Below the pieces are notes generated by a model that was given only the letters and a program-made list of their open reading frames with translations, was not told the DNA's origin and ran no database searches. Shown piece after piece: positions 28,751 through 37,634 of a DNA stretch of 64,000 nt. A program made the translations under genes and the position numbers. Position 1 is the first letter of the stretch, and every line of letters begins with the position of its first letter. The DNA comes from Arthrobacter oryzae (GTDB taxonomy: Bacteria > Actinomycetota > Actinomycetes > Actinomycetales > Micrococcaceae), in assembly GCF_030718995.1 (NCBI RefSeq), contig NZ_CP132204.1, positions 4,464,001-4,528,000 of the forward strand, in the 5' to 3' direction.

Positions 28751-30076
28751 TTACTTGGCTGAGGTGATGTCGAAATCGGCGCCCAGGCCGGCGAGCTTCT
28801 CGGTGAAGCGCTCATAGCCGCGGTTAATGATGTCGATTCCGGTCACGCGGGACGTGCCGGTGGCGGCAAGTGCGGCGATGAGGTGGCTGAAACCGCCCCG
28901 GAGGTCCGGAACGTCGATGTCGGTGCCCTTGAGCTGCGTGGGACCCGAGATGACGGCCGAGTGCAGGAAGTTGCGCTGGCCGAAGCGGCACGGCACGCTG
29001 CCGAGGCATTCCCGGTGAACCTGGATGTTGGCGCCCATCCGGATGAGCGCGTCCGTGAAGCCGAAACGGTTCTCGTAGACGGTCTCGTGGACGATGGACA
29101 CACCCTCGGCCTGGGTCAGTGCCACAACAAGGGGTTGCTGCCAGTCCGTCATGAACCCGGGGTGCACGTCGGTTTCCAGGACGAGCGGGTTCAGTTTGCC
29201 GCCGCGGTGGTAGAAACGGATGCCGTCCTCACCGATGTCCATTCCGCCGCCCACTTTGCGGTAGGTGTTCAGGAAGGTCATCATGTCGCGCTGGGAAGCG
29301 CCCTCGACGAAGATGTCTCCCCGGGTCACGAGCGCGGCTGATGCCCAGGAGGCGGATTCGTTGCGGTCCGAGAGGGCACGGTGGTTGTAGCCGCCCAGGT
29401 CCTTCACGCCTTCAATCCGGATGGTGCGGTCCGTCTGGACGCTGATGATCGCGCCCATCTTCTGCAGCACGGCAATGAGGTCGATGATTTCCGGTTCCGT
29501 GGCGGCACCGGAAAGCTCCGTGATGCCTTCGGCCCGTGTGGCGCTGAGGAGTACCTGCTCGGTGGCTCCCACTGACGGGTACGGCAGTGAGATCTTGGCG
29601 CCCTGAAGTCCCTTGGGCGCGGAAATGTGGATGCCGCCCGGACGCTTCTCGACGACGGCACCGAACTGGCGAAGGACGTTCAGGTGGTAGTCGATGGGGC
29701 GGTCGCCGATTTTGCAGCCGCCCAGGTCGGGAATGAACGCCTCGCCAATGGCGTGGATCAGCGGCCCGCACAGCAGGATGGGAATCCTGGAGTCGCCGGC
29801 GTGTGCATCGATCGCGGTGCTGGATGCGGTCTTGGCGCCCTTCGGATCCAGGGTCAGGTCCCCCGTAACCGGGTCCTTTTCAACAGTGACGCCGTGGAGC
29901 TGGAGCAGGCTGGTGACAACCTCGACGTCCTTGATTTCAGGGACGTTGCGCAGCACGGACGGCTCATTGCCCAGCAGGGCGGCCACCATGGCCTTGGGGA
30001 CAAGGTTCTTGGCCCCGCGAACGGTGACACGTCCAGTCAGCGGGACGCCTCCGCGGATTGTCAAAACACTACTCAT
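28751..30076 (-). CDS. murA: UDP-N-acetylglucosamine 1-carboxyvinyltransferase MurA-type
   Basis: This 441-residue enzyme catalyses the first committed peptidoglycan step, enolpyruvyl transfer to UDP-GlcNAc. It has RGAKNLVPKAMVAALL (the Lys-Asn substrate site), LLCGPLIHAIGEAFIPDLGGCKIGDRPIDYH and DLRGGFSHLIAALAA. In the loop where E. coli MurA has the PEP-reactive cysteine (Cys115), this protein has the stretch GGCKIGDRPID nearby; alignment would be needed to fix the residue. ATG start at 30076 with GAGGAA upstream. It heads the murA-plsC-gpsA-ddl run. Confidence 0.93.
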   Translation of the reverse strand: MSSVLTIRGGVPLTGRVTVRGAKNLVPKAMVAALLGNEPSVLRNVPEIKDVEVVTSLLQLHGVTVEKDPVTGDLTLDPKGAKTASSTAIDAHAGDSRIPILLCGPLIHAIGEAFIPDLGGCKIGDRPIDYHLNVLRQFGAVVEKRPGGIHISAPKGLQGAKISLPYPSVGATEQVLLSATRAEGITELSGAATEPEIIDLIAVLQKMGAIISVQTDRTIRIEGVKDLGGYNHRALSDRNESASWASAALVTRGDIFVEGASQRDMMTFLNTYRKVGGGMDIGEDGIRFYHRGGKLNPLVLETDVHPGFMTDWQQPLVVALTQAEGVSIVHETVYENRFGFTDALIRMGANIQVHRECLGSVPCRFGQRNFLHSAVISGPTQLKGTDIDVPDLRGGFSHLIAALAATGTSRVTGIDIINRGYERFTEKLAGLGADFDITSAK

Positions 30077-30179
30077 ATACCGGTTTCCTCACGACTTCTC
30101 GCCCCCAAATCCTTACAAAGGCTCCAGCTAAGCATAGGAGCTTGCGTTACCGATCTGAAATACGGCACGCCCTTCGAAG

Positions 30180-30237
30180 GGGTCGGCGCGGCCCGGACGG
30201 GGCGCCGGGCGGGCCAGGAACGGCTCAGCGCCGACCC
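30180..30237. terminator. GC-rich stem-loop downstream of leuD
   Basis: GGGTCGGCGC (30180-30189) and GCGCCGACCC (30228-30237) form a perfect 10-bp stem whose loop itself contains GC-rich inverted segments. It lies between the leuD stop and the murA start. There is no U-run, so it may be a U-less terminator or an RNA-stabilising structure. The rest of the 188-base gap holds nothing recognisable. Confidence 0.45.
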
Positions 30238-30264
30238 GGCCCGCGGCCGGCGGGCGCGCCCCGC

Positions 30265-30867
30265 CTAGGACAGCCGCGCAGGCAGCGTCTTCGGCTTGAA
30301 GGCGGGCCTGGTGGCCTCGTAGGCCGTGATGTCTTCCTCGTGCTGGAGCGTCAGCCCGATGTCGTCCAGGCCTTCCAGGAGGCGCCACCGCGTGTAGTCG
30401 TCGATCTCGAACGGCGCCACCACGTTGCCGCATGTCACGGTCTTCGAGACGAGGTCCACGGTCACTTCGGTGCCGGGCGCGTTCTCCAGGACCTTCCAGA
30501 TGAGTTCAATGTCATCCTGGGCCACTTCGGCGGCCAGCAGACCCTGTTTGCCGGAGTTGCCGCGGAAGATGTCGGCGAACCGGGAGGACAGGACGGTCTT
30601 GAAGCCGTAGTCCTTCAAGGCCCACACAGCGTGCTCCCGGGACGACCCGGTGCCGAAGTCCGGTCCGGCCACCAGGACGGACCCCACGTTGAACGGTTCC
30701 TGGTTCAGGATGAATGCCGGGTCCTTGCGCCATGCCGCGAACAGTGCGTCTTCGAAGCCTGTGCGGGTGATGCGCTTGAGGTAGACGGCGGGGATGATCT
30801 GGTCGGTGTCCACGTTGCTTTGGCGCAGCGGTACGCCGATCCCGGTGTGGGTGCTGAACTTTTCCAT
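30265..30867 (-). CDS. leuD: 3-isopropylmalate dehydratase small subunit
   Basis: This 200-residue subunit of isopropylmalate isomerase works in leucine synthesis with LeuC. It has LRQSNVDTDQIIPAVYLK at the N-terminus and GPDFGTGSSREHAVWAL, the swivel-domain active-site block. It begins nine bases after leuC, so the two are cotranscribed and made in equal amounts. Confidence 0.96.
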   Translation of the reverse strand: MEKFSTHTGIGVPLRQSNVDTDQIIPAVYLKRITRTGFEDALFAAWRKDPAFILNQEPFNVGSVLVAGPDFGTGSSREHAVWALKDYGFKTVLSSRFADIFRGNSGKQGLLAAEVAQDDIELIWKVLENAPGTEVTVDLVSKTVTCGNVVAPFEIDDYTRWRLLEGLDDIGLTLQHEEDITAYEATRPAFKPKTLPARLS

Positions 30868-30876
30868 GGCGGACTC

Positions 30877-32331
30877 CTAGGCTGCGTCGGTGCGAATGGC
30901 GGCGGTTTCGGGGGCCGGATCCAGGTCCGACGGCGAACTGAGCGTCCCGCGGACGGCCGTGGCTGCGGCCACCACCGGCGAGACGAGGTGCGTGCGGCCG
31001 CCCTTGCCCTGGCGCCCCTCGAAGTTGCGGTTGGATGTAGAGGCACAGCGTTCGCCCGGCTCCAGCTGGTCCGGGTTCATGCCCAGGCACATGGAGCAGC
31101 CGGCAAAACGCCATTCAGCGCCGAAGTCCTTGAAGACCTTGTCCAGGCCCTCCGCTTCCGCTTCGAGCCGCACGCGGGCCGAGCCCGGAACCACGAGCAT
31201 GCGGATATTCGGGTCCTTGGTGCGCCCGCGGATGATGTCCGCAGCGGCACGCAGGTCCTCCATCCGCGAGTTGGTGCAGGAGCCCAGGAAGACGGTGTCC
31301 ACCCGGATGTCCTTCATCGGGGTGCCGGCTTCCAGGCCCATGTACTGCAGCGCCCGTTCCGCCGCGGCCTTGGCGTTTTCATCACCGAAGTCCTCGGGTG
31401 AGGGCACCTTGGCGGACAGGGACACGCCCTGGCCGGGGTTGGTCCCCCAGGTCACGAACGGCTCCAGCGTATCGGCGTCGAGGTCCACCTCGACGTCGAA
31501 TGTTGCGTCGTCCTCGGAGCGGAGCGTGTTCCAGTATTCGACGGCGGCGTCCCACTCGGCGCCCTGCGGTGCGTGCGGACGTCCGAACATGTAGTCGTAG
31601 GTGGTCTGGTCCGGGGCCACCAGGCCGGCGCGGGCTCCGGCCTCAATGGACATGTTGCAGATGGTCATCCGGGCTTCCATGGACAGCGCGCGGATCGCGG
31701 AGCCGCGGTATTCAAGGACGTAGCCCTGCCCGCCGCCGGTGCCGATCTTCGCGATGACCGCGAGGATGATGTCCTTCGCCGACACGCCGGGACGCAGCGT
31801 CCCTTCGACATTGATCGCCATGGTCTTGAACGGCTTCAGGGACAGTGTCTGGGTGGCCATGACATGCTCCACCTCGGACGTGCCGATTCCCATGGCCAGC
31901 GCGCCGAAGGCTCCGTGCGTGGAGGTGTGCGAGTCGCCGCACACCACCGTCATGCCGGGCTGCGTGAGCCCGAGTTGCGGGCCCACCACATGGACGATTC
32001 CCTGCTCTGCATCGCCCAGGGAATGCAGGCGGACGCCGAATTCCGCACAGTTGTTGCGGAGGGTCTGGATCTGGGTCCGGCTGGTGAGATCGGCGATAGG
32101 CTTGTCGATGTCCAGCGTGGGGGTGTTGTGGTCCTCGGTGGCGATGGTGAGGTCCGGGCGGCGCAGCGGGCGGCCGGCCAGGCGGAGCCCTTCGAAGGCC
32201 TGCGGCGACGTGACTTCGTGCACCAGGTGAAGGTCGATGTAGAGGAGGTCCGGCTGGGCGTTGGCACCTTCGCCGTCGCCTTTGCGCACCACGTGCGCGT
32301 CCCAGACCTTCTCGGCCAATGTCTTTGCCAT
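30877..32331 (-). CDS. leuC: 3-isopropylmalate dehydratase large subunit
   Basis: This aconitase-family subunit has about 484 residues and isomerises 2- to 3-isopropylmalate. Cluster cysteines are visible in VFLGSCTNSRMEDL and AGCSMCLGMNPDQL, and VCGDSHTSTHGAFGAL is the substrate block. Two ATGs are available; the second (32331) has GGGAG at a workable distance, whereas the first (32337) abuts it. The gene is divergent from an IclR-family regulator, and a palindromic operator candidate lies between them. Confidence 0.96.
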   Translation of the reverse strand: MAKTLAEKVWDAHVVRKGDGEGANAQPDLLYIDLHLVHEVTSPQAFEGLRLAGRPLRRPDLTIATEDHNTPTLDIDKPIADLTSRTQIQTLRNNCAEFGVRLHSLGDAEQGIVHVVGPQLGLTQPGMTVVCGDSHTSTHGAFGALAMGIGTSEVEHVMATQTLSLKPFKTMAINVEGTLRPGVSAKDIILAVIAKIGTGGGQGYVLEYRGSAIRALSMEARMTICNMSIEAGARAGLVAPDQTTYDYMFGRPHAPQGAEWDAAVEYWNTLRSEDDATFDVEVDLDADTLEPFVTWGTNPGQGVSLSAKVPSPEDFGDENAKAAAERALQYMGLEAGTPMKDIRVDTVFLGSCTNSRMEDLRAAADIIRGRTKDPNIRMLVVPGSARVRLEAEAEGLDKVFKDFGAEWRFAGCSMCLGMNPDQLEPGERCASTSNRNFEGRQGKGGRTHLVSPVVAAATAVRGTLSSPSDLDPAPETAAIRTDAA

Positions 32332-32413
32332 GGCCATCTCCCTTCACTGCTGTTGGCTGTTTACATCCACTGAACCAGCACGCCCGCGTAATACGCCAGC
32401 CAAATGATTTGCA

Positions 32414-32438
32414 TCTCAGATATTGAGACGGCAATATC
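32414..32438. promoter_or_regulatory. Palindromic operator candidate, leuC/IclR intergenic region
   Basis: Two overlapping palindromes are present: TCTCA-GATAT-TGAGA (32414-32428) and GATATTG-AGACGG-CAATATC (32419-32438, perfect 7-bp arms). On the leuC strand the first reads CGTCTCA-ATATC-TGAGAT, sharing CGTCTCA-N5-TGAGAT with a site before ilvD at 61257. The most likely binder is the adjacent IclR-family protein, controlling itself and leuCD. This is inference. Confidence 0.65.
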
Positions 32439-32443
32439 ATTAC

Positions 32444-33163
32444 ATGGACAATTCTAGTGGCGTCGGCGTCATCGATAAAGCGGCCCATGTGCTTGACGCA
32501 CTCGAGGCCGGGCCCACCACCCTGGCGCAGCTGGTGGCGGCCACCGGACTGGCGCGGCCGACTGTGCACAGGCTCGCCCTCGCCCTGGTCCACCACCGGC
32601 TTGTCAGCCGCGATATCCAAGGCCGCTTCGTGCTGGGCAGCCGCTTGGTGGAACTCGCCTCCGCCGCCGGCGAGGACAGGCTGATCGCCTCGGCGGGACC
32701 GGTCCTGATGCAACTGCGCGACGCAACCGGGGAGAGCGCCCAGATCTTCCGGCGGCAGGGTGACTGGCGCGTATGCGTTGCGTCGGCCGAACGTCCCATC
32801 GGGCTCCGCGACACCATCCCCGTTGGTACGCAGCTTTCCATGAAGGCCGGCTCCGCCGCCCAGGTGCTGCTGGCGTGGGAGGACCACGACCGGCTGCTCG
32901 AAGGACTGCAGGCGGCGCGCTTCACGCCCACCGTCCTGGCAGGAGTACGACGCCGGGGCTGGGGCCAGAGCCTCGGCGAACGCGAGCCGGGGGTCGCCTC
33001 CGTATCGGCCCCTGTGCGGGGCCCGTCCGGGCGTGTCATCGCGGCTGTGTCGATTTCCGGCCCCATTGAGCGCCTGACCCGCCAGCCGGGCCGGCTGCAC
33101 GCAGAAGTCGTCTGCAATGCTGCCCGGGTGCTGACTGAAGCGCTCCGCAAGAACAACGACTAG
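32444..33163 (+). CDS. ndgR: IclR-family transcriptional regulator (NdgR/LtbR type)
   Basis: This 239-residue protein starts MDNSSGVGVIDKAAHVLDAL. Its N-terminal winged helix-turn-helix is TLAQLVAATGLARPTVHRLA, followed by the IclR effector domain. Divergent placement next to leuCD is the hallmark of NdgR of Streptomyces and LtbR of Corynebacterium, which repress or activate leucine and branched-chain genes. By position and family this is the same regulator. The start lies only six bases beyond the strong palindrome, so autoregulation is likely. Confidence 0.85.
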   Translation: MDNSSGVGVIDKAAHVLDALEAGPTTLAQLVAATGLARPTVHRLALALVHHRLVSRDIQGRFVLGSRLVELASAAGEDRLIASAGPVLMQLRDATGESAQIFRRQGDWRVCVASAERPIGLRDTIPVGTQLSMKAGSAAQVLLAWEDHDRLLEGLQAARFTPTVLAGVRRRGWGQSLGEREPGVASVSAPVRGPSGRVIAAVSISGPIERLTRQPGRLHAEVVCNAARVLTEALRKNND

Positions 33164-33241
33164 TACTCCCCGCGGGCCGAAACCCCTCCCCTGCGGCCGC
33201 GTTCGACGGCCCGTGCCGGCGGCGGGCACTAGGCTGTGCCC

Positions 33242-33787
33242 ATGAAGAGCTATGCGGTGTTCCTCCGCGGCATCAACGTGGGCGGAATCAACATCAAGAT
33301 GGCGGACCTCAAGACCGCCCTGGCGGCACACGGCTTCGAAGGCGTCACGACGCTCCTTGCCAGCGGCAACGTCGTAGTGGCCAGCAGCCTCGGAGCGGCC
33401 GCCGTCAAGACGGACGTCGAAGCATGCCTGCGGGAGGCCTTTGGCTACGACGCATGGGTGGTGGTGCTGACCGCCGCCAGGGTGGCCGCGCTGATCGAGG
33501 CCTGCCCGTACCCGGCAGAGGACAAGACGACCCACACCTACGTCACCCTCAGTTCGGACACGGCAGTGCTGGACGAGCTGTTCGAGGCCGGTTCCCGGCT
33601 GGACGGAACGCAGCAGCAGCGGCTGGGCCCGGAGGCCATGGCCTGGCTGGCACCGGCCGGCGGCACGCTGGACAGCCCGTTCAGCAAGCTGTCGGCAAAG
33701 GCCCGCTACAAATCCACCACCACCACGCGCAACCTCCGCACCATGATCAAGGTGCGCGACGCCGCGGCATCACTGGAAAACGGCTAG
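33242..33787 (+). CDS. DUF1697 protein
   Basis: This 181-residue protein starts MKSYAVFLRGINVGGINIKM, the defining N-terminal block of DUF1697, with LLASGNVVVAS following. The family is a small alpha/beta protein of unknown biochemical role. Start ATG at 33242. Its TAG stop shares the palindromic CTAG tetranucleotide with the stop of the convergent GTPase gene. Confidence 0.9.
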   Translation: MKSYAVFLRGINVGGINIKMADLKTALAAHGFEGVTTLLASGNVVVASSLGAAAVKTDVEACLREAFGYDAWVVVLTAARVAALIEACPYPAEDKTTHTYVTLSSDTAVLDELFEAGSRLDGTQQQRLGPEAMAWLAPAGGTLDSPFSKLSAKARYKSTTTTRNLRTMIKVRDAAASLENG

Positions 33788-35403
33788 TCGCGGCGGGCGG
33801 ATTTCAAGGCCGCATTAAAGGACTTCAGCCTGCTGACTTCCACTTCCACCGGCTCAACCACCAGCCGGTCCGCCACTGCAGCCACGGCAGCCCTCAGCTT
33901 CTTTCCTGCTGCGGCTGCCCGCAGCCGCGCGGCTGCAGCGGCGAGGAATTTCCCCGCCACGGCCAGCACAATGCCAAGCAACACTCCCCCGGCAATCATC
34001 AGGGTGGGTACCGGCCAGCCCTCCACCCGCGGCACCTCCGGAACCGGAAGCTGAAGATACCCGAGGCCGGCCAGGACCCCGAGCCAGCCCAGGCCGCCCA
34101 GCGCCGTCACGAGTGCAAGCCACTGAATGAGGTTGAACACTCCCCACCACCACGACCTCCGTCCGGCAAGCAGCTCGGTCCCGGCGATGGCCTGGTCCAG
34201 TGCGTCCGGCAGATGGTCCCGGCCTTCGCGCGCCGCACTGCGGATGGCCGCGCGCCATGGCCCCGGAGCTCCTGCACTCGCTGCATCCGCGAATTCCCGC
34301 ACGGCAGCGTCCGTCCTGGCGTGTTCCGGAGCCCCCGCCGGCGGCAGCGACGTCCGGTTGACTTCGGATTGTGCGCCCTCGCGGCGCAGGTTCAGCCGCC
34401 GCAGCGGGTCCGGACGGAAGCGGACCAGCCAGCGGGTCAGGGGCCATCCGGTGCGCCGGGTGGCTTCATGCCGGTAGGACCGGGACACGGCGTCCACCAC
34501 CACCGGGACATTGGCGGCAACCGCGAGCTCCTCCGCCAGCTGCGAGCGGGTGCCTGCCTTGACTCCGGCCGCCTCCCCTGTGCCGGATGCCTCTGCGAGT
34601 TCCGCCGAGGCTTTGGAAACATCCGCCGCCAGCCGCTGGGACAACGCCTGGCGCTGCACCACCACGTGCCGGATGGCCGCCCGGACCCTGTCCACGCCGG
34701 CCCCGGTCAGGGCAGAGGCGCCGAGGACCTGGACCTTGCCCAGGCCGTCCCGGGCGAGGATGGCTTTCAGGGATTCCAGCACCGGCGCGACGTCCGGTTC
34801 CGGAAGACGGTCGATCTGGTTGAGGACCACGAGCGTGACTGCCCCGTGCGTAGCAAGAGGCGCGAGAAAGTCGTTGTGCACCGCCGCATCGGCATATTTC
34901 TGCGGGTCCAGCACCCAGACCAGGACGTCGACCAGCCCGACCATCCGCTGGACAATCTCGCGGTTGGCCGCCTTCGTTGAGTCAAAGTCGGGCAGGTCCA
35001 GCAGGATCAGTCCGGTGGAGTCATCGGCGAATCCCGGCACGGCCGCGGGGTGGTGGCGCTTGCTGACCCCGAGCCAGTCCAGCAGCGGTTCACTGCCCTC
35101 CGCTCCCCAGACACCCGCCAACGGTTCCGACGTCGTGGGACGGCGGGCCGCCGCCGTCGCGATTCCGGCGCCGCTGACGGCATTGAAGAGCGAGGACTTG
35201 CCGCTGCCCGTCGCCCCGAAAAACCCCACCACGGTGTGGTCCGAAGAGAGCGAACGGCGGGAACTGGCGCGCTCAAGGACCGCGAGCACTTGGTCCAGCG
35301 CGTCGTCGGGCAGCACTCCGCCCGCGAGCTCCCGCGCCTCATTGAGGGCTTCCAGCCGGGCGCCAAGCCGTGTGGTTTCACGGGTCCCGCTGTGCCGGCT
35401 CAT
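33784..35403 (-). CDS. Dynamin-like/YfjP-family GTPase, second of a tandem pair
   Basis: This 539-residue protein has P-loop FFGATGSGKSSLFNAV, switch LDLPDFDST and LNQIDRLPEP (N/TKxD-type G4), so it is a GTPase. A long helical region follows. Two hydrophobic segments at about residues 420-445 and 455-485 (LIQWLALVTALGGLGWLGVL; MIAGGVLLGIVLAVAGKFL) suggest a membrane hairpin in the style of bacterial dynamin-like proteins. Its start overlaps the stop of the upstream GTPase gene by four bases. The pairing resembles DynA/DynB arrangements; membrane remodelling is inferred only. Confidence 0.8.
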   Translation of the reverse strand: MSRHSGTRETTRLGARLEALNEARELAGGVLPDDALDQVLAVLERASSRRSLSSDHTVVGFFGATGSGKSSLFNAVSGAGIATAAARRPTTSEPLAGVWGAEGSEPLLDWLGVSKRHHPAAVPGFADDSTGLILLDLPDFDSTKAANREIVQRMVGLVDVLVWVLDPQKYADAAVHNDFLAPLATHGAVTLVVLNQIDRLPEPDVAPVLESLKAILARDGLGKVQVLGASALTGAGVDRVRAAIRHVVVQRQALSQRLAADVSKASAELAEASGTGEAAGVKAGTRSQLAEELAVAANVPVVVDAVSRSYRHEATRRTGWPLTRWLVRFRPDPLRRLNLRREGAQSEVNRTSLPPAGAPEHARTDAAVREFADAASAGAPGPWRAAIRSAAREGRDHLPDALDQAIAGTELLAGRRSWWWGVFNLIQWLALVTALGGLGWLGVLAGLGYLQLPVPEVPRVEGWPVPTLMIAGGVLLGIVLAVAGKFLAAAAARLRAAAAGKKLRAAVAAVADRLVVEPVEVEVSRLKSFNAALKSARRD

Positions 35404-37181
35404 GCCGGCTCCCCAAGTCGCAGCAGTGCTCGGGCATGGCCCGAGAGGGCTTCGGGTGTCACCCCTGCATCGAAGTCAAGGCGGTCAAGGAAACGCTGCT
35501 GTTCGGCCTCCAGCAGCTTGCGGCACCGCGAGTTCAGGTCCTCGCGGGCAGTTTGCGCAAGCCGCCGCACTGCGTCCTCGCCGAAGACGGCCTCCAGGAG
35601 CCTTTGGCCGACGACGGCGGTACCGCCCGCCACGCCGATCTCCAGTCCGGTGAGCCCGGCAGTCATCGAGAAAACCACAATCATGAGGGCGGCCCCGAGC
35701 CCGTTGACCCCGAAGGACAGCCACCGGGCCTGCGTGCGCTTGCCCTGCCCCTCAGTGCGGATGAGCTCCAACAGGGCGCCCTGCCAAGCGCGGATCTCTG
35801 CCGCCACCCGGTCCGGGAAGCCTGCGCTGGTGCCTGAAAAGTCGTCCGTACCCAGCAGCTGGCGTCCGGCAGGGTCTGAGCGCCAGCGCCGGTCTGTATC
35901 CTCGGCCGCGTTGGCGGCTTCGTCCATGATCACCGCCTGCAGCCCCGTTTCAATGGCTGTTTCCACCTTGACCGCCGGAGCCGGCTCCCCGCGGAAAAAC
36001 GCACCCATTCGGTCCCGCATACGCCCGATGTTCTGCTCCAGGATACGGAAGAACTCCCCGGTGCCTACGAAATCCTGCCACCGCGCAAGCACTTCGCCGC
36101 GCAGCAGGGCCCCGTCCCGCGTAGCGTCCAGAATCCGGGCAGCGGCGTCCCGGTAAGCGGCACGGGCATCTCCGGCCAGGACATCACGCGATTGCTGCTG
36201 CTCCAGGGAAGCCTGGGCGAGGGCGGCCACGCGGCCGCCCAGGGCCCGTACAGTGCCGTTCAGTGTCCGACGGGCAATGTCGGCCCTCCCTGCGGCGTCC
36301 GCCGCCAGCTCGCGCACCCAGCGCCCGAGGGGCTCCACAGCCGCTGAGGGCAGCATGCCAAGGCCGTCCAGGGTGACCTCCGGAATAATGAACAGGCGTG
36401 CTGCGCCGAGGCCCTCCCGCTGGAGCATCGTCCGGAGGTCCGTACTGACCTCCGCTTCGGCGGCCGGCGGCACGCGGTCCAGGACCACCGCCACCATGAT
36501 GTCCCTGGACGCTGCGTCAAGGAGCAGCTTCCAGGGCACGGCGTCGGCGTAGCGGTTGGCCGTTGTCACGAACACCCAGAGGTCGGCTGCGGCGAGCAAT
36601 TGACCCGCAAGCTTCCTGTTGTCATCCGAGACGGAGTCCACGTCGGGAGCGTCCAAAAGAGCGATTCCTTGCGGCACCGCCGGGTGGCCCACAAGCACCA
36701 GGGAGGAAATTGATGCGGCGTCCGGCGCGGCTCCGGCCCGGTTTGCGGGCAACGGCGTATCCACCACCGTGCCCCTGATGCGGCTCAGGTTCGGCAGCAC
36801 GCGCTGGTCCTCGAACCACCCGGAGTCCGCCGGGTGGTGAAGCAGGATCGGCTGCCTGGTGGTGGGCCGGATCGCACCCGCCCTGGTGACAGGATGGCCC
36901 ACAAGGGCGTTGACCAGGGTTGATTTTCCGGCACCGGTTGATCCCCCGACCACCGCCAGCAGCGGAGCGTCCAGGCTGCGGAAGCGCGGAAGGATGTAGT
37001 CGTCAAGCTGCGCCAGCGCATTCCTGACATCGAGGCGGGCCGCGTCCGCGCCGGGCAGTGCGAGCGGGAGAACCGCCGCACTAAGGTCGCGGCGGACAGC
37101 TTCGAGCAGTTCCACGGCCGCGGCCGCCCGCACATTCTGCGCGGCAGTGCCCGGGGGTGAACTCTCAGATGGGGACGTCAC
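35400..37181 (-). CDS. Dynamin-like GTPase, first of a tandem pair
   Basis: This 593-residue protein has P-loop VVGGSTGAGKSTLVNAL, the switch segment LDAPDVDSVSDDN and VVLDRVP. The long central helical region ends in a hydrophobic hairpin near residues 495-530 (ALMIVVFSMTAGLTGLEIGV). It is coupled by a 4-base overlap to a second GTPase of the same architecture, so the two probably form a heteromeric complex at the membrane. GTG start at 37181. It lies just downstream of the tRNA terminator. Confidence 0.8.
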   Translation of the reverse strand: MTSPSESSPPGTAAQNVRAAAAVELLEAVRRDLSAAVLPLALPGADAARLDVRNALAQLDDYILPRFRSLDAPLLAVVGGSTGAGKSTLVNALVGHPVTRAGAIRPTTRQPILLHHPADSGWFEDQRVLPNLSRIRGTVVDTPLPANRAGAAPDAASISSLVLVGHPAVPQGIALLDAPDVDSVSDDNRKLAGQLLAAADLWVFVTTANRYADAVPWKLLLDAASRDIMVAVVLDRVPPAAEAEVSTDLRTMLQREGLGAARLFIIPEVTLDGLGMLPSAAVEPLGRWVRELAADAAGRADIARRTLNGTVRALGGRVAALAQASLEQQQSRDVLAGDARAAYRDAAARILDATRDGALLRGEVLARWQDFVGTGEFFRILEQNIGRMRDRMGAFFRGEPAPAVKVETAIETGLQAVIMDEAANAAEDTDRRWRSDPAGRQLLGTDDFSGTSAGFPDRVAAEIRAWQGALLELIRTEGQGKRTQARWLSFGVNGLGAALMIVVFSMTAGLTGLEIGVAGGTAVVGQRLLEAVFGEDAVRRLAQTAREDLNSRCRKLLEAEQQRFLDRLDFDAGVTPEALSGHARALLRLGEPA

Positions 37182-37321
37182 AGCTTCATCATGCCAGTTC
37201 GGCCCGGGTCCGGCTCAGGCAACGCCCCGGGAAATCCCCGCCAGGTGGTCATATCCCCCTCGCGGCTCCAGGGGAAAGGACCATTCGGCGGGGAAATGTT
37301 GCGGAAACTATCCGGGCAGAC

Positions 37322-37354
37322 AAAAAAGGTCCCGGGCTGCTGCCCGGGACCTTT
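37322..37354 (-). terminator. Intrinsic terminator of the tRNA-Gln/tRNA-Glu unit
   Basis: AAAGGTCCCGGGC / GCCCGGGACCTTT is a perfect 13-bp stem with a 4-base loop, and on the minus strand it runs into TTTTTT. It lies eight bases past tRNA-Glu and is a textbook rho-independent terminator. Confidence 0.93.
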
Positions 37355-37361
37355 CTGATGG

Positions 37362-37434
37362 TGACCCCAGCGGGATTCGAACCCGCGTTACCGCCGTGAG
37401 AGGGCAGCGTACTAGGCCGCTATACGATGGGGCC
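37362..37434 (-). tRNA. tRNA-Glu (CTC)
   Basis: This 73-nt tRNA on the minus strand has acceptor strands GGCCCCA / TGGGGTC, the TTCGAATCC T-loop and the anticodon CTC in CCCTCTCACGG. No CCA is encoded immediately after the discriminator A in the expected form. It is preceded by tRNA-Gln and followed by a strong terminator. Confidence 0.95.
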
Positions 37435-37562
37435 GCGTACTTTCCAGATGGTATTTCGACCATCAAGCTCAGTGATTGTTTCATACACAGAGCCAGTGTT
37501 TCAAATCGGACAAGCCGCCTGAAACTCCCGATCCGCCGCATAGAAATGCGGTTTTCTCGGAG

Positions 37563-37634
37563 CTGGGATACCAGGACTCGAACCTAGAATGACGGTACCA
37601 GAAACCGTAGTGTTGCCAATTACACCATATCCCA
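37563..37634 (-). tRNA. tRNA-Gln (CTG)
   Basis: This 72-nt tRNA on the minus strand has acceptor TGGGATA / TATCCCA, D-loop TGTAATTGGCAAC, T-loop TTCGAGTCC and anticodon CTG within GGTTTCTGGTACC. The weak U1-A72 pair is normal for glutamine tRNAs. It is probably cotranscribed with tRNA-Glu 128 bases downstream; the spacer holds no gene. Confidence 0.95.

Noticed and set aside
30058..31401. A 447-codon plus-strand frame across leuD and leuC
   Set aside because: It is antisense to both genes and has no recognisable motif.
31712..33535. A 607-codon minus-strand frame spanning leuC and the IclR gene
   Set aside because: It overlaps two well-supported genes in another frame, one of them antisense, and matches no family.
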